Shown: one piece after another, positions 30,517 to 39,307 of the stretch | Numbering within the stretch: position 1 is the first letter of the stretch | How the letters are laid out: every line of letters starts with the position of its first letter | Assembly (NCBI RefSeq): GCF_003634935.1 | Contig: NZ_RBXO01000001.1 | Coordinates: 7,403,501-7,467,500, forward strand | DNA from: Saccharothrix australiensis | Lineage (GTDB): Bacteria; Actinomycetota; Actinomycetes; Mycobacteriales; Pseudonocardiaceae | DNA: 64,000 nt | Direction: 5' to 3' | Notes under the pieces: model-generated | The model's database searches: none | What the model was told of the DNA's origin: nothing | What the model saw: only the letters and a program-made list of their open reading frames with translations | Program-made: the position numbers and the translations under genes

Positions 30517-30983
30517 CAGCTGACGCCTTTCGGGAGGAGGTGGGGACCAGTCACCCAATTAATGCCCGATCAATGCCGAAGCCGGCCCGGAAGTCACCGG
30601 AACGAGTGATATGCCCTCGGCACGGCGGGCTTTCCCGGTAGGGTTCGGAACTCGCGCTCTTCGACCGGGAGGTCAATGGACGAGGTCCACGCACCGGACC
30701 GCATTGATGTGGTCGATCATCACCGCGCCGCTACGAGACGAATTTTCGCCACCGCCTCGGCGGCCTTCTCGAACACCCCGCCCTCGGCGCGCGGGAATCC
30801 TGCTCAGGGCATCGGCGACGCGCGGCACCACCGGCCGGCAAGGCCGCGGCACACGGGCGCACGGCGCGTCGCGCAGGCCAGCGGCACGCGGGCACACGGG
30901 GCGTCGCGCACGCCGGTCGCGCACGTGGTTTCGCGCTGCGGCCGAGCGCGGGCGATGTCGGTGGCTCGGGTTGGAGTCCCCGC
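30517..30983. other. Intergenic region upstream of the TIR operon
   Basis: The part next to 30516 is AT-richer (ATTAATTGGG on the minus strand) and probably holds the operon promoter. Further on, roughly 35-base imperfect direct repeats rich in CACGGGCGCACGG lie at about 30845-30925. No gene is convincing. Confidence 0.4.
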
Positions 30984-31245
30984 GTGGGACTGCCGGGATC
31001 GGCCGATCCCACACCGCTGGGGCAGGGCGGGTTCGCCACCGTCTACCGGGCGCGGCAGGTGGGGTTGGGGCGGGACGTCGCGGTCAAGGTGGACGACCGC
31101 GTGTCGCGGACCGAGCGTGATCGGCGGCGGTTCCTGCGGGAGGCCGAGGGCGGCTCCACGGTCACCCCAGGACGCCCTCAGCCCCGGCTACGCGCCGCCC
31201 GAGGCGTTCGCGGGCCGAGGTGATGAAGGCCGACACCCGCCCCAC
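30984..31245 (+). pseudogene. Remnant of a serine/threonine protein kinase gene
   Basis: The frame at 30984 encodes a kinase N-lobe: the glycine loop LGQGGFATVYRAR and the lysine strand DVAVKV, then DRRRFLREAE. It then breaks, and a different frame a few codons on encodes SPGYAPPEAFAG, like the activation-loop end of bacterial kinases. The whole middle, including the catalytic HRD and DFG parts, is missing, so this is an internally deleted and frameshifted relic. Confidence 0.75.
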
Positions 31246-31302
31246 GCTGGACACGTCGACTTGGGAGATCGCCGCCGTCGCGTTCAGCGAGAGCGACCGG
31301 AA

Positions 31303-32514
31303 CTACTTCCACTGCTTGGCGAAGGACCCCGAGTCGGGCGAGGCGACCACCAGCGCGTTCGGCTCGGCGGGCTCCTGACGCGGCGGGCGCAGCGCGAGGA
31401 CCAGCAGCACCAGCGCGACCACGGCGAGCAGCGACGCGATGGGCGCCAGCGGCACCAGGCCGACCCAGCTGATCACCACGCCGCCGACCACGCCGGACAG
31501 GCCGACGCCCAGGTAGATCGCGGACGCGTTGAGCGACAGCAGCAGGCCGCTGTTCGCGGGCGCGAGCGCGATCAGCCACGTCTGGATCGGCGGGTTCGAC
31601 GCCCACGTCAGCGCGCCCCACACGAACAGCGCCACGGCCGCGCCCGCGACGGTGGACGTGGTCAGCGGCAGCGTCGCCAGCACGACCGTGAAGGAGCTGA
31701 ACAGCACCAGGAGCAGCTTGCGGATCCCGAACCGGTCGGTGAGGCGGCCCGACGCCCAGTTGCCGAACGCGCCGCCGACGCCGTAGGCGACGAGCAGCCC
31801 GCTGATCACCGCGCCGTCGACGTGGGCGGTGGCCGTGAGCAGCGGCGCGATGTAGTTGAACACCGTGAACACCGCCAGGCACACCAGCACGGTCAGCATC
31901 AGCACCATGACCACGCGCCGGTCGGCGGCGGGCGCGAACCGCTCGCGCAGGCGGACGCCGGGCGGCGGCTCCACGCGCGGCAGGCCCAGGCGCACGGCGA
32001 CAGCGGCGACCGCGGTGACGCCCGCGATCAGCCAGAACACGCCCTGGTAGCCGAGCGGTCCGCCCAGCAGGTTGCCCGCGGGCACGCCGAACACCAGCGA
32101 GAACGTCAGGCCGCCGAACACCAGGGCGACGGCCCGGCCACGGCGGTCCGGCGTGCTGAGCACGGTCGCCACGAGCGTCGCGGCGGGTGTGTAGACGGCC
32201 GCGCCGAGCGCGCTGACCACGCGGGCCGCCAGCAGCAGCGGGTAGTTCGGGGCGAGCGCCGCGAACAGGTTGCCCACGGCGGAGACGCCCAGCGCGGTGA
32301 CCAGCAGCGTCCGGCGCTCCCACCGGCCGGTGACGGCCGCGAGCAGCGGTGACGAGATCGCGTAGGCGATGGCGAACGCGGTGAGCAGTTGGCCTGCGGT
32401 GGCGTGCGAGACGTTCAGCTCGCGGCTCACGGCGGGCAGGACGCCGGAGACGATGTACCCGCTGGTGCCGATGGCGAACGCCCCGGCCGTGAGCAGGTAG
32501 GTGCGGGCAGACAT
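31303..32514 (-). CDS. MFS drug-efflux-type transporter
   Basis: This 403-residue protein has about 12 transmembrane helices and the DHA1-like motifs SRELNVSHATAGQLLTAFAIAYA and RRTLLVTAL after helix 2. It is probably a proton-coupled exporter of small toxic compounds such as phenicols or arabinose-like sugars. It is divergent from an ArsR-type regulator across an 86-base gap with inverted repeats, so the regulator probably controls it. Confidence 0.88.
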   Translation of the reverse strand: MSARTYLLTAGAFAIGTSGYIVSGVLPAVSRELNVSHATAGQLLTAFAIAYAISSPLLAAVTGRWERRTLLVTALGVSAVGNLFAALAPNYPLLLAARVVSALGAAVYTPAATLVATVLSTPDRRGRAVALVFGGLTFSLVFGVPAGNLLGGPLGYQGVFWLIAGVTAVAAVAVRLGLPRVEPPPGVRLRERFAPAADRRVVMVLMLTVLVCLAVFTVFNYIAPLLTATAHVDGAVISGLLVAYGVGGAFGNWASGRLTDRFGIRKLLLVLFSSFTVVLATLPLTTSTVAGAAVALFVWGALTWASNPPIQTWLIALAPANSGLLLSLNASAIYLGVGLSGVVGGVVISWVGLVPLAPIASLLAVVALVLLVLALRPPRQEPAEPNALVVASPDSGSFAKQWK

Positions 32515-32538
32515 GTGGCTTCCCCCGGTGGGCTGATT

Positions 32539-32590
32539 GGTTCGATCAGAACCGTACTACGAGATCCGTCGAACTTCGATGATTCTCGTA
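32539..32590. promoter_or_regulatory. Divergent promoter with two inverted repeats
   Basis: GGTTC-n5-GAACC lies at 32539-32553 and TACGAGA...TCTCGTA at 32558-32590, between the transporter and the ArsR-type gene. Both are plausible operators for the winged-helix protein, which probably represses both genes. Confidence 0.6.
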
Positions 32591-32600
32591 TCATGGGTCC

Positions 32601-32909
32601 ATGCAGAGCCCCCTGCCCCACCCGGCGCGCGACGAGATGCGGATCGAGGCCGTGCTGAGCGCGCTGGCCGACCCGATCCGGCTGCGGATCGTCCGCGCGC
32701 TCGCCGACAGCGCGGAAGGGATCTCGTGCGGGCTGCTCGACCTCGGGGTCAGCGCGTCGACGTTGACCCACCACGTGCGGACCCTGCGCGAGGCGGGTGT
32801 CGTGCGGGTGCGGCCGCGCGGCACGTCCCGGATCAGCAGCCTGCGCCGGGACGACCTCGACGCCCTCTACCCCGGCCTGCTCGACGGGGTGCTCGCCGCG
32901 CCCCGCTGA
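32601..32909 (+). CDS. ArsR-type winged-helix transcriptional regulator
   Basis: This 102-residue protein contains the ArsR-type core ALADPIRLRIVRAL and the recognition part VSASTLTHHVRTLREAGVVRVRPRGTS. There is no CxC metal-binding motif in the alpha-3 helix, so the ligand may be organic rather than a metal. Divergence from the MFS gene suggests it represses the exporter until substrate binds. Confidence 0.9.
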   Translation: MQSPLPHPARDEMRIEAVLSALADPIRLRIVRALADSAEGISCGLLDLGVSASTLTHHVRTLREAGVVRVRPRGTSRISSLRRDDLDALYPGLLDGVLAAPR

Positions 32910-33022
32910 CCCGCCCCGCTGGGCACCGCCTTTCCGGGCACCGCCTGGGCGACACCCGTCCGCGCGGCGCGCCACCCCGAGCCCGGAGAAATGGATTGCG
33001 GCCGTTCCTAGGGTGGTAAGAC

Positions 33023-33799
33023 GTGCGCGCCTATGCGCAACTCGCGCTCGCCGGATTCCGCCGTTACTCCACCTATCGACAAGCGATGTTCGCCGGCCTG
33101 GCCGCGAACGTCATGTTCGGCCTGCTCAGGACCTCCGTGCTGATCGCCGCCGTGGCCGCCGCGCCGGTGGCCGGGTACGACGTGCCCGCCGTCGTCGCGT
33201 ACGTCTGGCTCGGCCAGGGCCTGATGGCGTTCGTCCAGCTCTGGGGCGACACAAGGCTGACCGAACGCATCCGCACGGGCGACGTCGTGGTCGACCTGCA
33301 CCGGCCGTGGCACCTCCAGACGGCGCTGTTCGCCGAGGACCTCGGCCGCGCCGGCTTCAGCGCCTTCCTGCGGTTCGCGCCGCCGCTCGTGATCGGGTCG
33401 CTCATCTACCCGTTCCGGTGGCCCGAGGCCGCGGTGTGGCCGCTGTTCCTGCTCAGCTCGGCGCTGGCGCTGGTGGTCAGCTTCGGGCTGCGGTTCCTGC
33501 TCAACGCCACCACGTTCTGGTTGCTGGACAGCCGGGGCGTGATCACGCTCTACGTGGTTGCGGTCAGCGTGCTGTGCGGCTTGGCCGTGCCGCTGGACTT
33601 CTTCCCGGAGTGGTTCCAAGACCTGTTGTGGGCCACGCCCTTCCCGGCGCTGATCCAGGCGCCGATCGACGTCTACCTCGACCGACGTCCACAGTGGACG
33701 GTCCTCGGCTACCAGGCGTTCTGGGCGGTCGCCGTGTACGCGGCCGGGCACGTGGTGCTCGGCCGCGCCGTGCGGAAGGTGGCGGTGCAGGGTGGGTGA
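33023..33799 (+). CDS. ABC-2 transporter permease (DUF990 type)
   Basis: This 258-residue protein has about six transmembrane helices. It begins VRAYAQLALAGFRRYSTYRQAMFAGLAANVMFGLLR, a pattern typical of the PF06182 permeases that come in pairs. It is the first of three overlapping genes that encode an ABC exporter. The GTG start is 110 bases after the ArsR gene. The substrate is unknown. Confidence 0.88.
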   Translation: MRAYAQLALAGFRRYSTYRQAMFAGLAANVMFGLLRTSVLIAAVAAAPVAGYDVPAVVAYVWLGQGLMAFVQLWGDTRLTERIRTGDVVVDLHRPWHLQTALFAEDLGRAGFSAFLRFAPPLVIGSLIYPFRWPEAAVWPLFLLSSALALVVSFGLRFLLNATTFWLLDSRGVITLYVVAVSVLCGLAVPLDFFPEWFQDLLWATPFPALIQAPIDVYLDRRPQWTVLGYQAFWAVAVYAAGHVVLGRAVRKVAVQGG

Positions 33800-34589
33800 C
33801 CGCGTCTACCCGAAGCTCGTCGGCGCCCGGCTGCGCGGCCAGATGACCTACCGGGTCTCGTTCGCCCTGGAGTGCCTCGGCCAGGGTTTCGCCCAGGCTT
33901 CCGAGCTGGTCGTGATCCTCGCGCTGTTCGGCCAGGTCGACTCGCTTGGCGGGTTCTCCCGGTCCGAGGTGATCCTGATGTACGCGATCGCGAGCACGGC
34001 GTTCGGGATCGCCGACCTGGTCGCGGGCCAGCTGAACGAGCTGCCCGACTACATCCGCACCGGCAAGTTCGACGTGCTCCTGCTGCGCCCCTTGGGCACC
34101 CTGCCGCAGATCGTGGTGTCGGACGTCCGGCTGCGCCGGGTCGGCCGGGTCGCCATCGGCGTGGTCGTGATGGTGCACGCGTTGGGGCACAACGACATCG
34201 CGTGGTCACCGTGGACCGCGCTGCTGGCGGTCGTCGCGCCGCTGGCCGGCGCCGTGATCTTCTCCGCGGTGTGGGTCGTGGCCTGCGCCGTGTGCTTCTG
34301 GCTGGTGGAAGCGCAGGAACTGGCGAACACGGTCACCTACGGCAGCAACGCCTTCACCTCCAACCCCATCACCGTGTACCAGGGGTGGCTGCGGCGGTTC
34401 ATGGCGTTCGTCGTGCCCGGCGCGTTCGTCGCCTACTACCCCGCACTCGCCCTGCTGGACCGCCCCGACCCGTTGGGCGGCCCGGCGTTCCTGGGCTGGG
34501 TCTCACCGCTCGTCGCACTGGCCGCCGCGGGCGTGGCCGGGCTGGTGTGGCGGTTCGCCGTTCGCCACTACCGAGGGACCGGGTCATGA
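33792..34589 (+). CDS. ABC-2 transporter permease, second subunit
   Basis: This 265-residue membrane protein is related to the preceding permease (RLRGQMTYRVSFALECLGQG opening, RTGKFDVLLLRPL motif) and has about six helices. It starts at a GTG eight bases before the end of the first permease gene. The two probably form a heterodimer. Confidence 0.88.
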   Translation: MGDRVYPKLVGARLRGQMTYRVSFALECLGQGFAQASELVVILALFGQVDSLGGFSRSEVILMYAIASTAFGIADLVAGQLNELPDYIRTGKFDVLLLRPLGTLPQIVVSDVRLRRVGRVAIGVVVMVHALGHNDIAWSPWTALLAVVAPLAGAVIFSAVWVVACAVCFWLVEAQELANTVTYGSNAFTSNPITVYQGWLRRFMAFVVPGAFVAYYPALALLDRPDPLGGPAFLGWVSPLVALAAAGVAGLVWRFAVRHYRGTGS

Positions 34590-35542
34590 TCGAAGTGCGG
34601 GAGCTGTGCCGCGAGTTCACGGTGACGGGCAAGGCCGGGCGGTTCCGGCGCACCCGGACGACCGTCCGCGCGGTCGAGTCGGTGAGCTTCGACGTCGCCG
34701 CGGGCGAGGCCGTCGGGTACGTCGGGCCGAACGGCGCGGGCAAGTCGACCACCATCAAGATGCTGACCGGCATCCTGGTCCCGACGTCCGGGCACGTGCG
34801 GGTGTCCGGCGTCGACCCGTCCCGGTCGCGGCGCGAGCTGGCGCGGCGGATCGGGGTGGTGTTCGGGCAGCGCAGCCAGCTGTGGTGGGACCTGCCCCTG
34901 CGCGACAGCTTCGCGCTGCTGCGGTCCATCTACCGGGTGGGCGCGGCCGACCACGCGCGGCGGCTGCGGGAGTGCGTCGAGCTGCTGGAGCTGGCCCCGT
35001 TCCTCGACCGGCCGGTGCGGCAGCTCTCGCTCGGGCAGCGGATGCGCGGCGAGGTGACCGCCGCCCTCCTGCACGGCCCGGAGCTGCTGGTGCTGGACGA
35101 GCCGACCATCGGGCTGGACCTGGAGTCCAAGGAACGGCTGCGCGAGTTCCTGGCCGACCTCAACACCGCGCGCGGCACCACGCTGCTGCTGACCACGCAC
35201 GACCTGGACGACATCGAGCGGCTGTGCCGCCGGCTGGTGGTCATCGACCGCGGGACGGTGCTGGCCGACGGCCCGCTGGAGGGCCTGCGGGCGGAGGTCG
35301 CGCCGGACCGCGTGCTCGTGGTCGACCTGGAGCGGCCCGCCGAGCCGTTGGAGGGCCTGCTGGGCGTGGTGGACGTGCGGACCGAACTGGGCGGGTTGCG
35401 ACAGCGCCTCACGTTCCGCCGGTCGGAGACCACGGCCGCGGCGCTGATCACGGCCGTCGTCGCCCGCGCGGAGGTGCACGACCTGGTGATCGAGGAGGCG
35501 GATATCGACGATGTGGTGCGTCGGCTCTACGCGCGTCGGTAG
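34586..35542 (+). CDS. ABC transporter ATP-binding protein
   Basis: This 318-residue ATPase energises the two preceding permeases. Walker A GPNGAGKST, the signature LSLGQRMRGE, Walker B LLVLDEPTIGLD and the switch histidine TTHDLDD are intact. The ATG overlaps the permease stop by four bases. The C-terminal 80 residues form an extra domain often found in DrrA-like exporters. Confidence 0.93.
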   Translation: MIEVRELCREFTVTGKAGRFRRTRTTVRAVESVSFDVAAGEAVGYVGPNGAGKSTTIKMLTGILVPTSGHVRVSGVDPSRSRRELARRIGVVFGQRSQLWWDLPLRDSFALLRSIYRVGAADHARRLRECVELLELAPFLDRPVRQLSLGQRMRGEVTAALLHGPELLVLDEPTIGLDLESKERLREFLADLNTARGTTLLLTTHDLDDIERLCRRLVVIDRGTVLADGPLEGLRAEVAPDRVLVVDLERPAEPLEGLLGVVDVRTELGGLRQRLTFRRSETTAAALITAVVARAEVHDLVIEEADIDDVVRRLYARR

Positions 35543-35591
35543 AGTCGGACGAAACGGTCAGCCGAGTTCGGCCGAATCCACGGGAGTCGTC

Positions 35592-35987
35592 ATGCGCGCA
35601 GGTCGTCCGGTCGCCACCCTCGTCCTGGTGCTGGGACTCGCCGGCGCGGTCTCCGCGTGCGACGCGGTGCAGCAGGCGTCCGACACCGCCAACCAGGTCG
35701 GGGCCGCCGCCGACAAGGCGCAGCTGTGCATCGACGCGCTCGCGCTCGCGGGCTTCACCCCGAGCTCCGCCGACCCGCAGAAGGCGGTGGAGGAGACCAA
35801 GGCCAAGGCCGAGGAGCTGACCAAGCTCGCGGAGAAGACGGGCGACACCACGCTCAAGGACGCCATCACCGGCGTGTCGGACACCATGTCCAACGTGACG
35901 CTGAACGACCTCGACCCGGCGCGGCTCGCCGACTGGTCGCAGCGGAAGCTGGAGCAGGTGGAGAAGCTGACGCGCGCCTGCGGCTGA
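35592..35987 (+). CDS. Small lipoprotein
   Basis: This 131-residue protein has a signal peptide ending in the lipobox AGAVSAC, followed by a helical, Lys/Glu/Ala-rich domain with two further cysteines (QLCIDA and the end, TRACG). It is likely anchored to the outer face of the membrane. GGGAG precedes the ATG. It follows the ABC exporter by 49 bases, but a shared function is not shown. Confidence 0.75.
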   Translation: MRAGRPVATLVLVLGLAGAVSACDAVQQASDTANQVGAAADKAQLCIDALALAGFTPSSADPQKAVEETKAKAEELTKLAEKTGDTTLKDAITGVSDTMSNVTLNDLDPARLADWSQRKLEQVEKLTRACG

Positions 35988-36054
35988 GCGGAAATGCCAG
36001 GCTGTCGGTACCTTCGGAACCGTCCTACGCTGTGACGCACCGGAGGTGTTGCAG

Positions 36055-36246
36055 ATGCACGCGACAGTAGGTGACCGGCTGCACGTCCACAGCCGCGCGG
36101 TGGGTCTCGACGAGCGCATCGGCGAGATCGTGGAGGTCCGCGGTTCCGATGGCGCGCCGCCGTACCTGGTCCGCTTCTCCGACGGCCACGAAGGGCTGGT
36201 CTACCCCGGCCCGGACTGCCTGGTGGAGCCCCGCACGGGCGACTGA
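36055..36246 (+). CDS. DUF1918-domain protein
   Basis: This 63-residue protein has the SH3-like DUF1918 pattern: VGDRLHVHSRAVGLDERIGEIVEV and PPYLVRFSDGHEGLVYPGPD. GGAGG lies 8 bases before the ATG, so the upstream GTG at 36046 is not needed. The function is unknown; the family is common in actinobacteria. Confidence 0.88.
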   Translation: MHATVGDRLHVHSRAVGLDERIGEIVEVRGSDGAPPYLVRFSDGHEGLVYPGPDCLVEPRTGD

Positions 36247-36258
36247 GTTGAATTGGCT

Positions 36259-36390
36259 GTGTTGGATTGCCTCGGCTCCGCCGAGGCGGGCTCGGCCGCC
36301 TGGAGTCGGGCCATCGCGCCTGATTTCCCGCCGATCGTAAAGCGTGATCGGCGGGAAATGAGGCGCGACAACCCGACGCGGCCTCGCGGC
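36259..36390. repeat. Dispersed palindromic element, copy A
   Basis: This is the inverted partner of 3148-3280, with the core TTTCCCGCCGATCGTAAAGCGTGATCGGCGGGAAA, of which the arms are perfect over 13 bases. It begins 12 bases after the DUF1918 gene. The rest of the 266-base gap to 36512 is GC-rich and shows no gene. Confidence 0.75.
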
Positions 36391-36512
36391 GCGGGGACCG
36401 GGGGTCAGGGAGCGGGGGCAGGGCGCGGGCGTGGGGCAGGGGGCTGGGTGCCCGGTTGTTGCCGGTGCTTTTCGGGTGGCAGGTGGCCTCCGGAGCCGGG
36501 GTGGCCCTGGGG

Positions 36513-37340
36513 TCAGCCCAGTACGGTGGTGATCAGGTCGTCGGCCAGGGCCTCGGTTGCGGCTGCGACGCCTGACCAGCGGCGGGTCAGGTCCAGGTCG
36601 AAGGTGAGCGGGCGGCCGTGCAGGTCCAGCAGCGCGCCGCCGGCGGCGGGCACCGTCACCAGGGCCGCGATCAGGTCCATCAGCCGGTGGGTGTCCGAAC
36701 CGGGGTCGGCGAACGCGTCCACCGAGCCCTCCGCGACGAGCATCGTCTCCAGGCAGGTGGTGCTCAGGACGCGGATGCGGTCGACGGCGTTCGCCAGGCG
36801 CAGCCACGCGTCCTCGGTGCCGCGCTTGGGGCGCATCGCGCAGATCGACGCGCCCCGGAGTTCCGTGCGGCCGGACGTGCGGAACGGCGTCGGCTGACCC
36901 GCCTTCGCCGACCAGGCCCGACCGGTGTCGAACCAGACCGTCAGCGCCTCCACCGGTCGGGTGTCGAGCACCAGCGCGCCGGCGAAGCAGGACAGCGGCA
37001 CGCCGGCCGCCGCGTTGGCCGAGCCGTCCACGGGGTCGACGACCAGGGTGGCGGCGGAGCCGTTGTCCACGAACCCGGTCTCCTCGGACAGCAGGTTGGC
37101 GCCCGCGTTCGTCGCCGCCTCCGCGATCGCCGCCTCGACGATCGCGTCCACCCGCATGGTGGGTGTGCCGTCCGCGCCGTCCGCGACCTCCGCGCGCAGC
37201 TCGGCGCGCGTGTGGAGGTGCCGCGCCTCCTGGTACGCGCGGGACGCGGCGCGGGCGGTCGCCGCCAGGGCCGGGTGGACGTCGGGGGCGAGCAGGGGTT
37301 CGGGAACGGGCCACGGGTTCTTCGTCACGACGGAGAACAT
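36513..37340 (-). CDS. Inositol-monophosphatase-family phosphatase
   Basis: This 275-residue protein has the metal-site motifs of the FIG superfamily: LLSEETG, the central DPVDGSANAAAGVPL and, near the end, GSDTHRLMDLIAALV in place of the usual WD..AG. Such enzymes dephosphorylate inositol phosphates, histidinol phosphate or sugar phosphates; the changed C-terminal motif leaves the substrate open. The ATG at 37340 (MFSVVTKNPW) is chosen because a terminator lies just upstream of it. Confidence 0.85.
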   Translation of the reverse strand: MFSVVTKNPWPVPEPLLAPDVHPALAATARAASRAYQEARHLHTRAELRAEVADGADGTPTMRVDAIVEAAIAEAATNAGANLLSEETGFVDNGSAATLVVDPVDGSANAAAGVPLSCFAGALVLDTRPVEALTVWFDTGRAWSAKAGQPTPFRTSGRTELRGASICAMRPKRGTEDAWLRLANAVDRIRVLSTTCLETMLVAEGSVDAFADPGSDTHRLMDLIAALVTVPAAGGALLDLHGRPLTFDLDLTRRWSGVAAATEALADDLITTVLG

Positions 37341-37345
37341 GCCAC

Positions 37346-37371
37346 GGGGGAGCCCCGGACAGGGCTCCCCC
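37346..37371 (-). terminator. Terminator of mdh
   Basis: Perfect 10-base arms GGGGGAGCCC and GGGCTCCCCC enclose a 6-base loop, 37 bases past the mdh stop. It separates mdh from the phosphatase gene. Confidence 0.75.
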
Positions 37372-37407
37372 GCGACGTGTTGCCCGGATCCGGTCCGGAT
37401 CACCGGC

Positions 37408-38427
<1,020 letters not shown>

Positions 38428-38557
38428 TCAGTCCTCGGGCACGACCACTAGGCAGGCTGCACCTGTCAGCGGCGGTCTCTACTCCGGGACCGGCGCATCG
38501 GGCGGTTTGCCCGACGCGGTGAGGTTACCAACCGTTGAACGATGGCAAGGTGTGACA

Positions 38558-39151
38558 GTGGACATCATCGAAGCGGACGAGGACTACGGCGACGCCGTGC
38601 TGGCCGGGCAGCGGTGGGAGGGTCGCTCGTTCGTGCGGTGCGACTTCACCGAAGCCGACCTGCGGGGGCTGGTGACGTCGGGTTGCTCGTTCACCGAGTG
38701 CACGTTCGACCGCGCCGACCTGGGCGGTTCCGCGCACACCGCGACGGCGTTCCGGTCCTGCCGGTTCGACCGGGCCGTGCTGGCGTCCGCCTCGTTCCGG
38801 TCGTGCACGCTGCTCGGGTCGACGTTCGTGGACTGCGGGTTGCGGGGGCTCGCCCTGGAGGAGACCGACCTCACGCTGGTGGGGCTGTCGCGGGCGTTGC
38901 TGCGCAAGGCGTCGTTGCGCGGGTTGCGGCTGCGGGAGGCCAACCTGGAGGGCGCGGACTTGCGGGACGCCGACCTGCGGGACGCCGACCTGACGGGCGC
39001 GCGGCTGCGGGAGTGCCGGTTCGAGGGCGCGGACCTGCGCGGGGCCAGGGTGGGCGCGGACGGGCTGGTCGCGGCGGACCTGCGCGGGGCGCGGGTGGAC
39101 CTGGCGACGGCCGTGGCCTTCGCCGCAGCGCACGGGCTCCGCGTGGATTGA
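38558..39151 (+). CDS. Pentapeptide-repeat protein
   Basis: This 197-residue protein consists largely of A(D/N)LxX-type repeats, clearest at ANLEGADLRDADLRDADLTGARL and ADLRGARVGADGLVAADLRGAR, which should form a right-handed beta-helix. The GTG at 38558, after AAGGTGTG, is chosen; TTG at 38507 would add 17 residues. Some such proteins mimic DNA and protect gyrase, but the role here cannot be inferred. Confidence 0.85.
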   Translation: MDIIEADEDYGDAVLAGQRWEGRSFVRCDFTEADLRGLVTSGCSFTECTFDRADLGGSAHTATAFRSCRFDRAVLASASFRSCTLLGSTFVDCGLRGLALEETDLTLVGLSRALLRKASLRGLRLREANLEGADLRDADLRDADLTGARLRECRFEGADLRGARVGADGLVAADLRGARVDLATAVAFAAAHGLRVD

Positions 39152-39307
39152 CCGCCGGGTGGGCGGCACGGCGGCCGGTAAGTGGCCGCACGTGGGCCGA
39201 TGGGGTCCGGGGATGCCGGCCGGCGGTCCGCGCGTGTGCCGGGCCGCTCGGGTGCGCCTGGTGTGGACCGGTCCGGGCGGGTGCGCGCGGACCGGTCCGG
39301 GCACTGG

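Noticed and set aside
36513-37340. Histidinol-phosphatase assignment
   Set aside because: Only the general inositol-monophosphatase fold can be supported; the C-terminal motif is altered.
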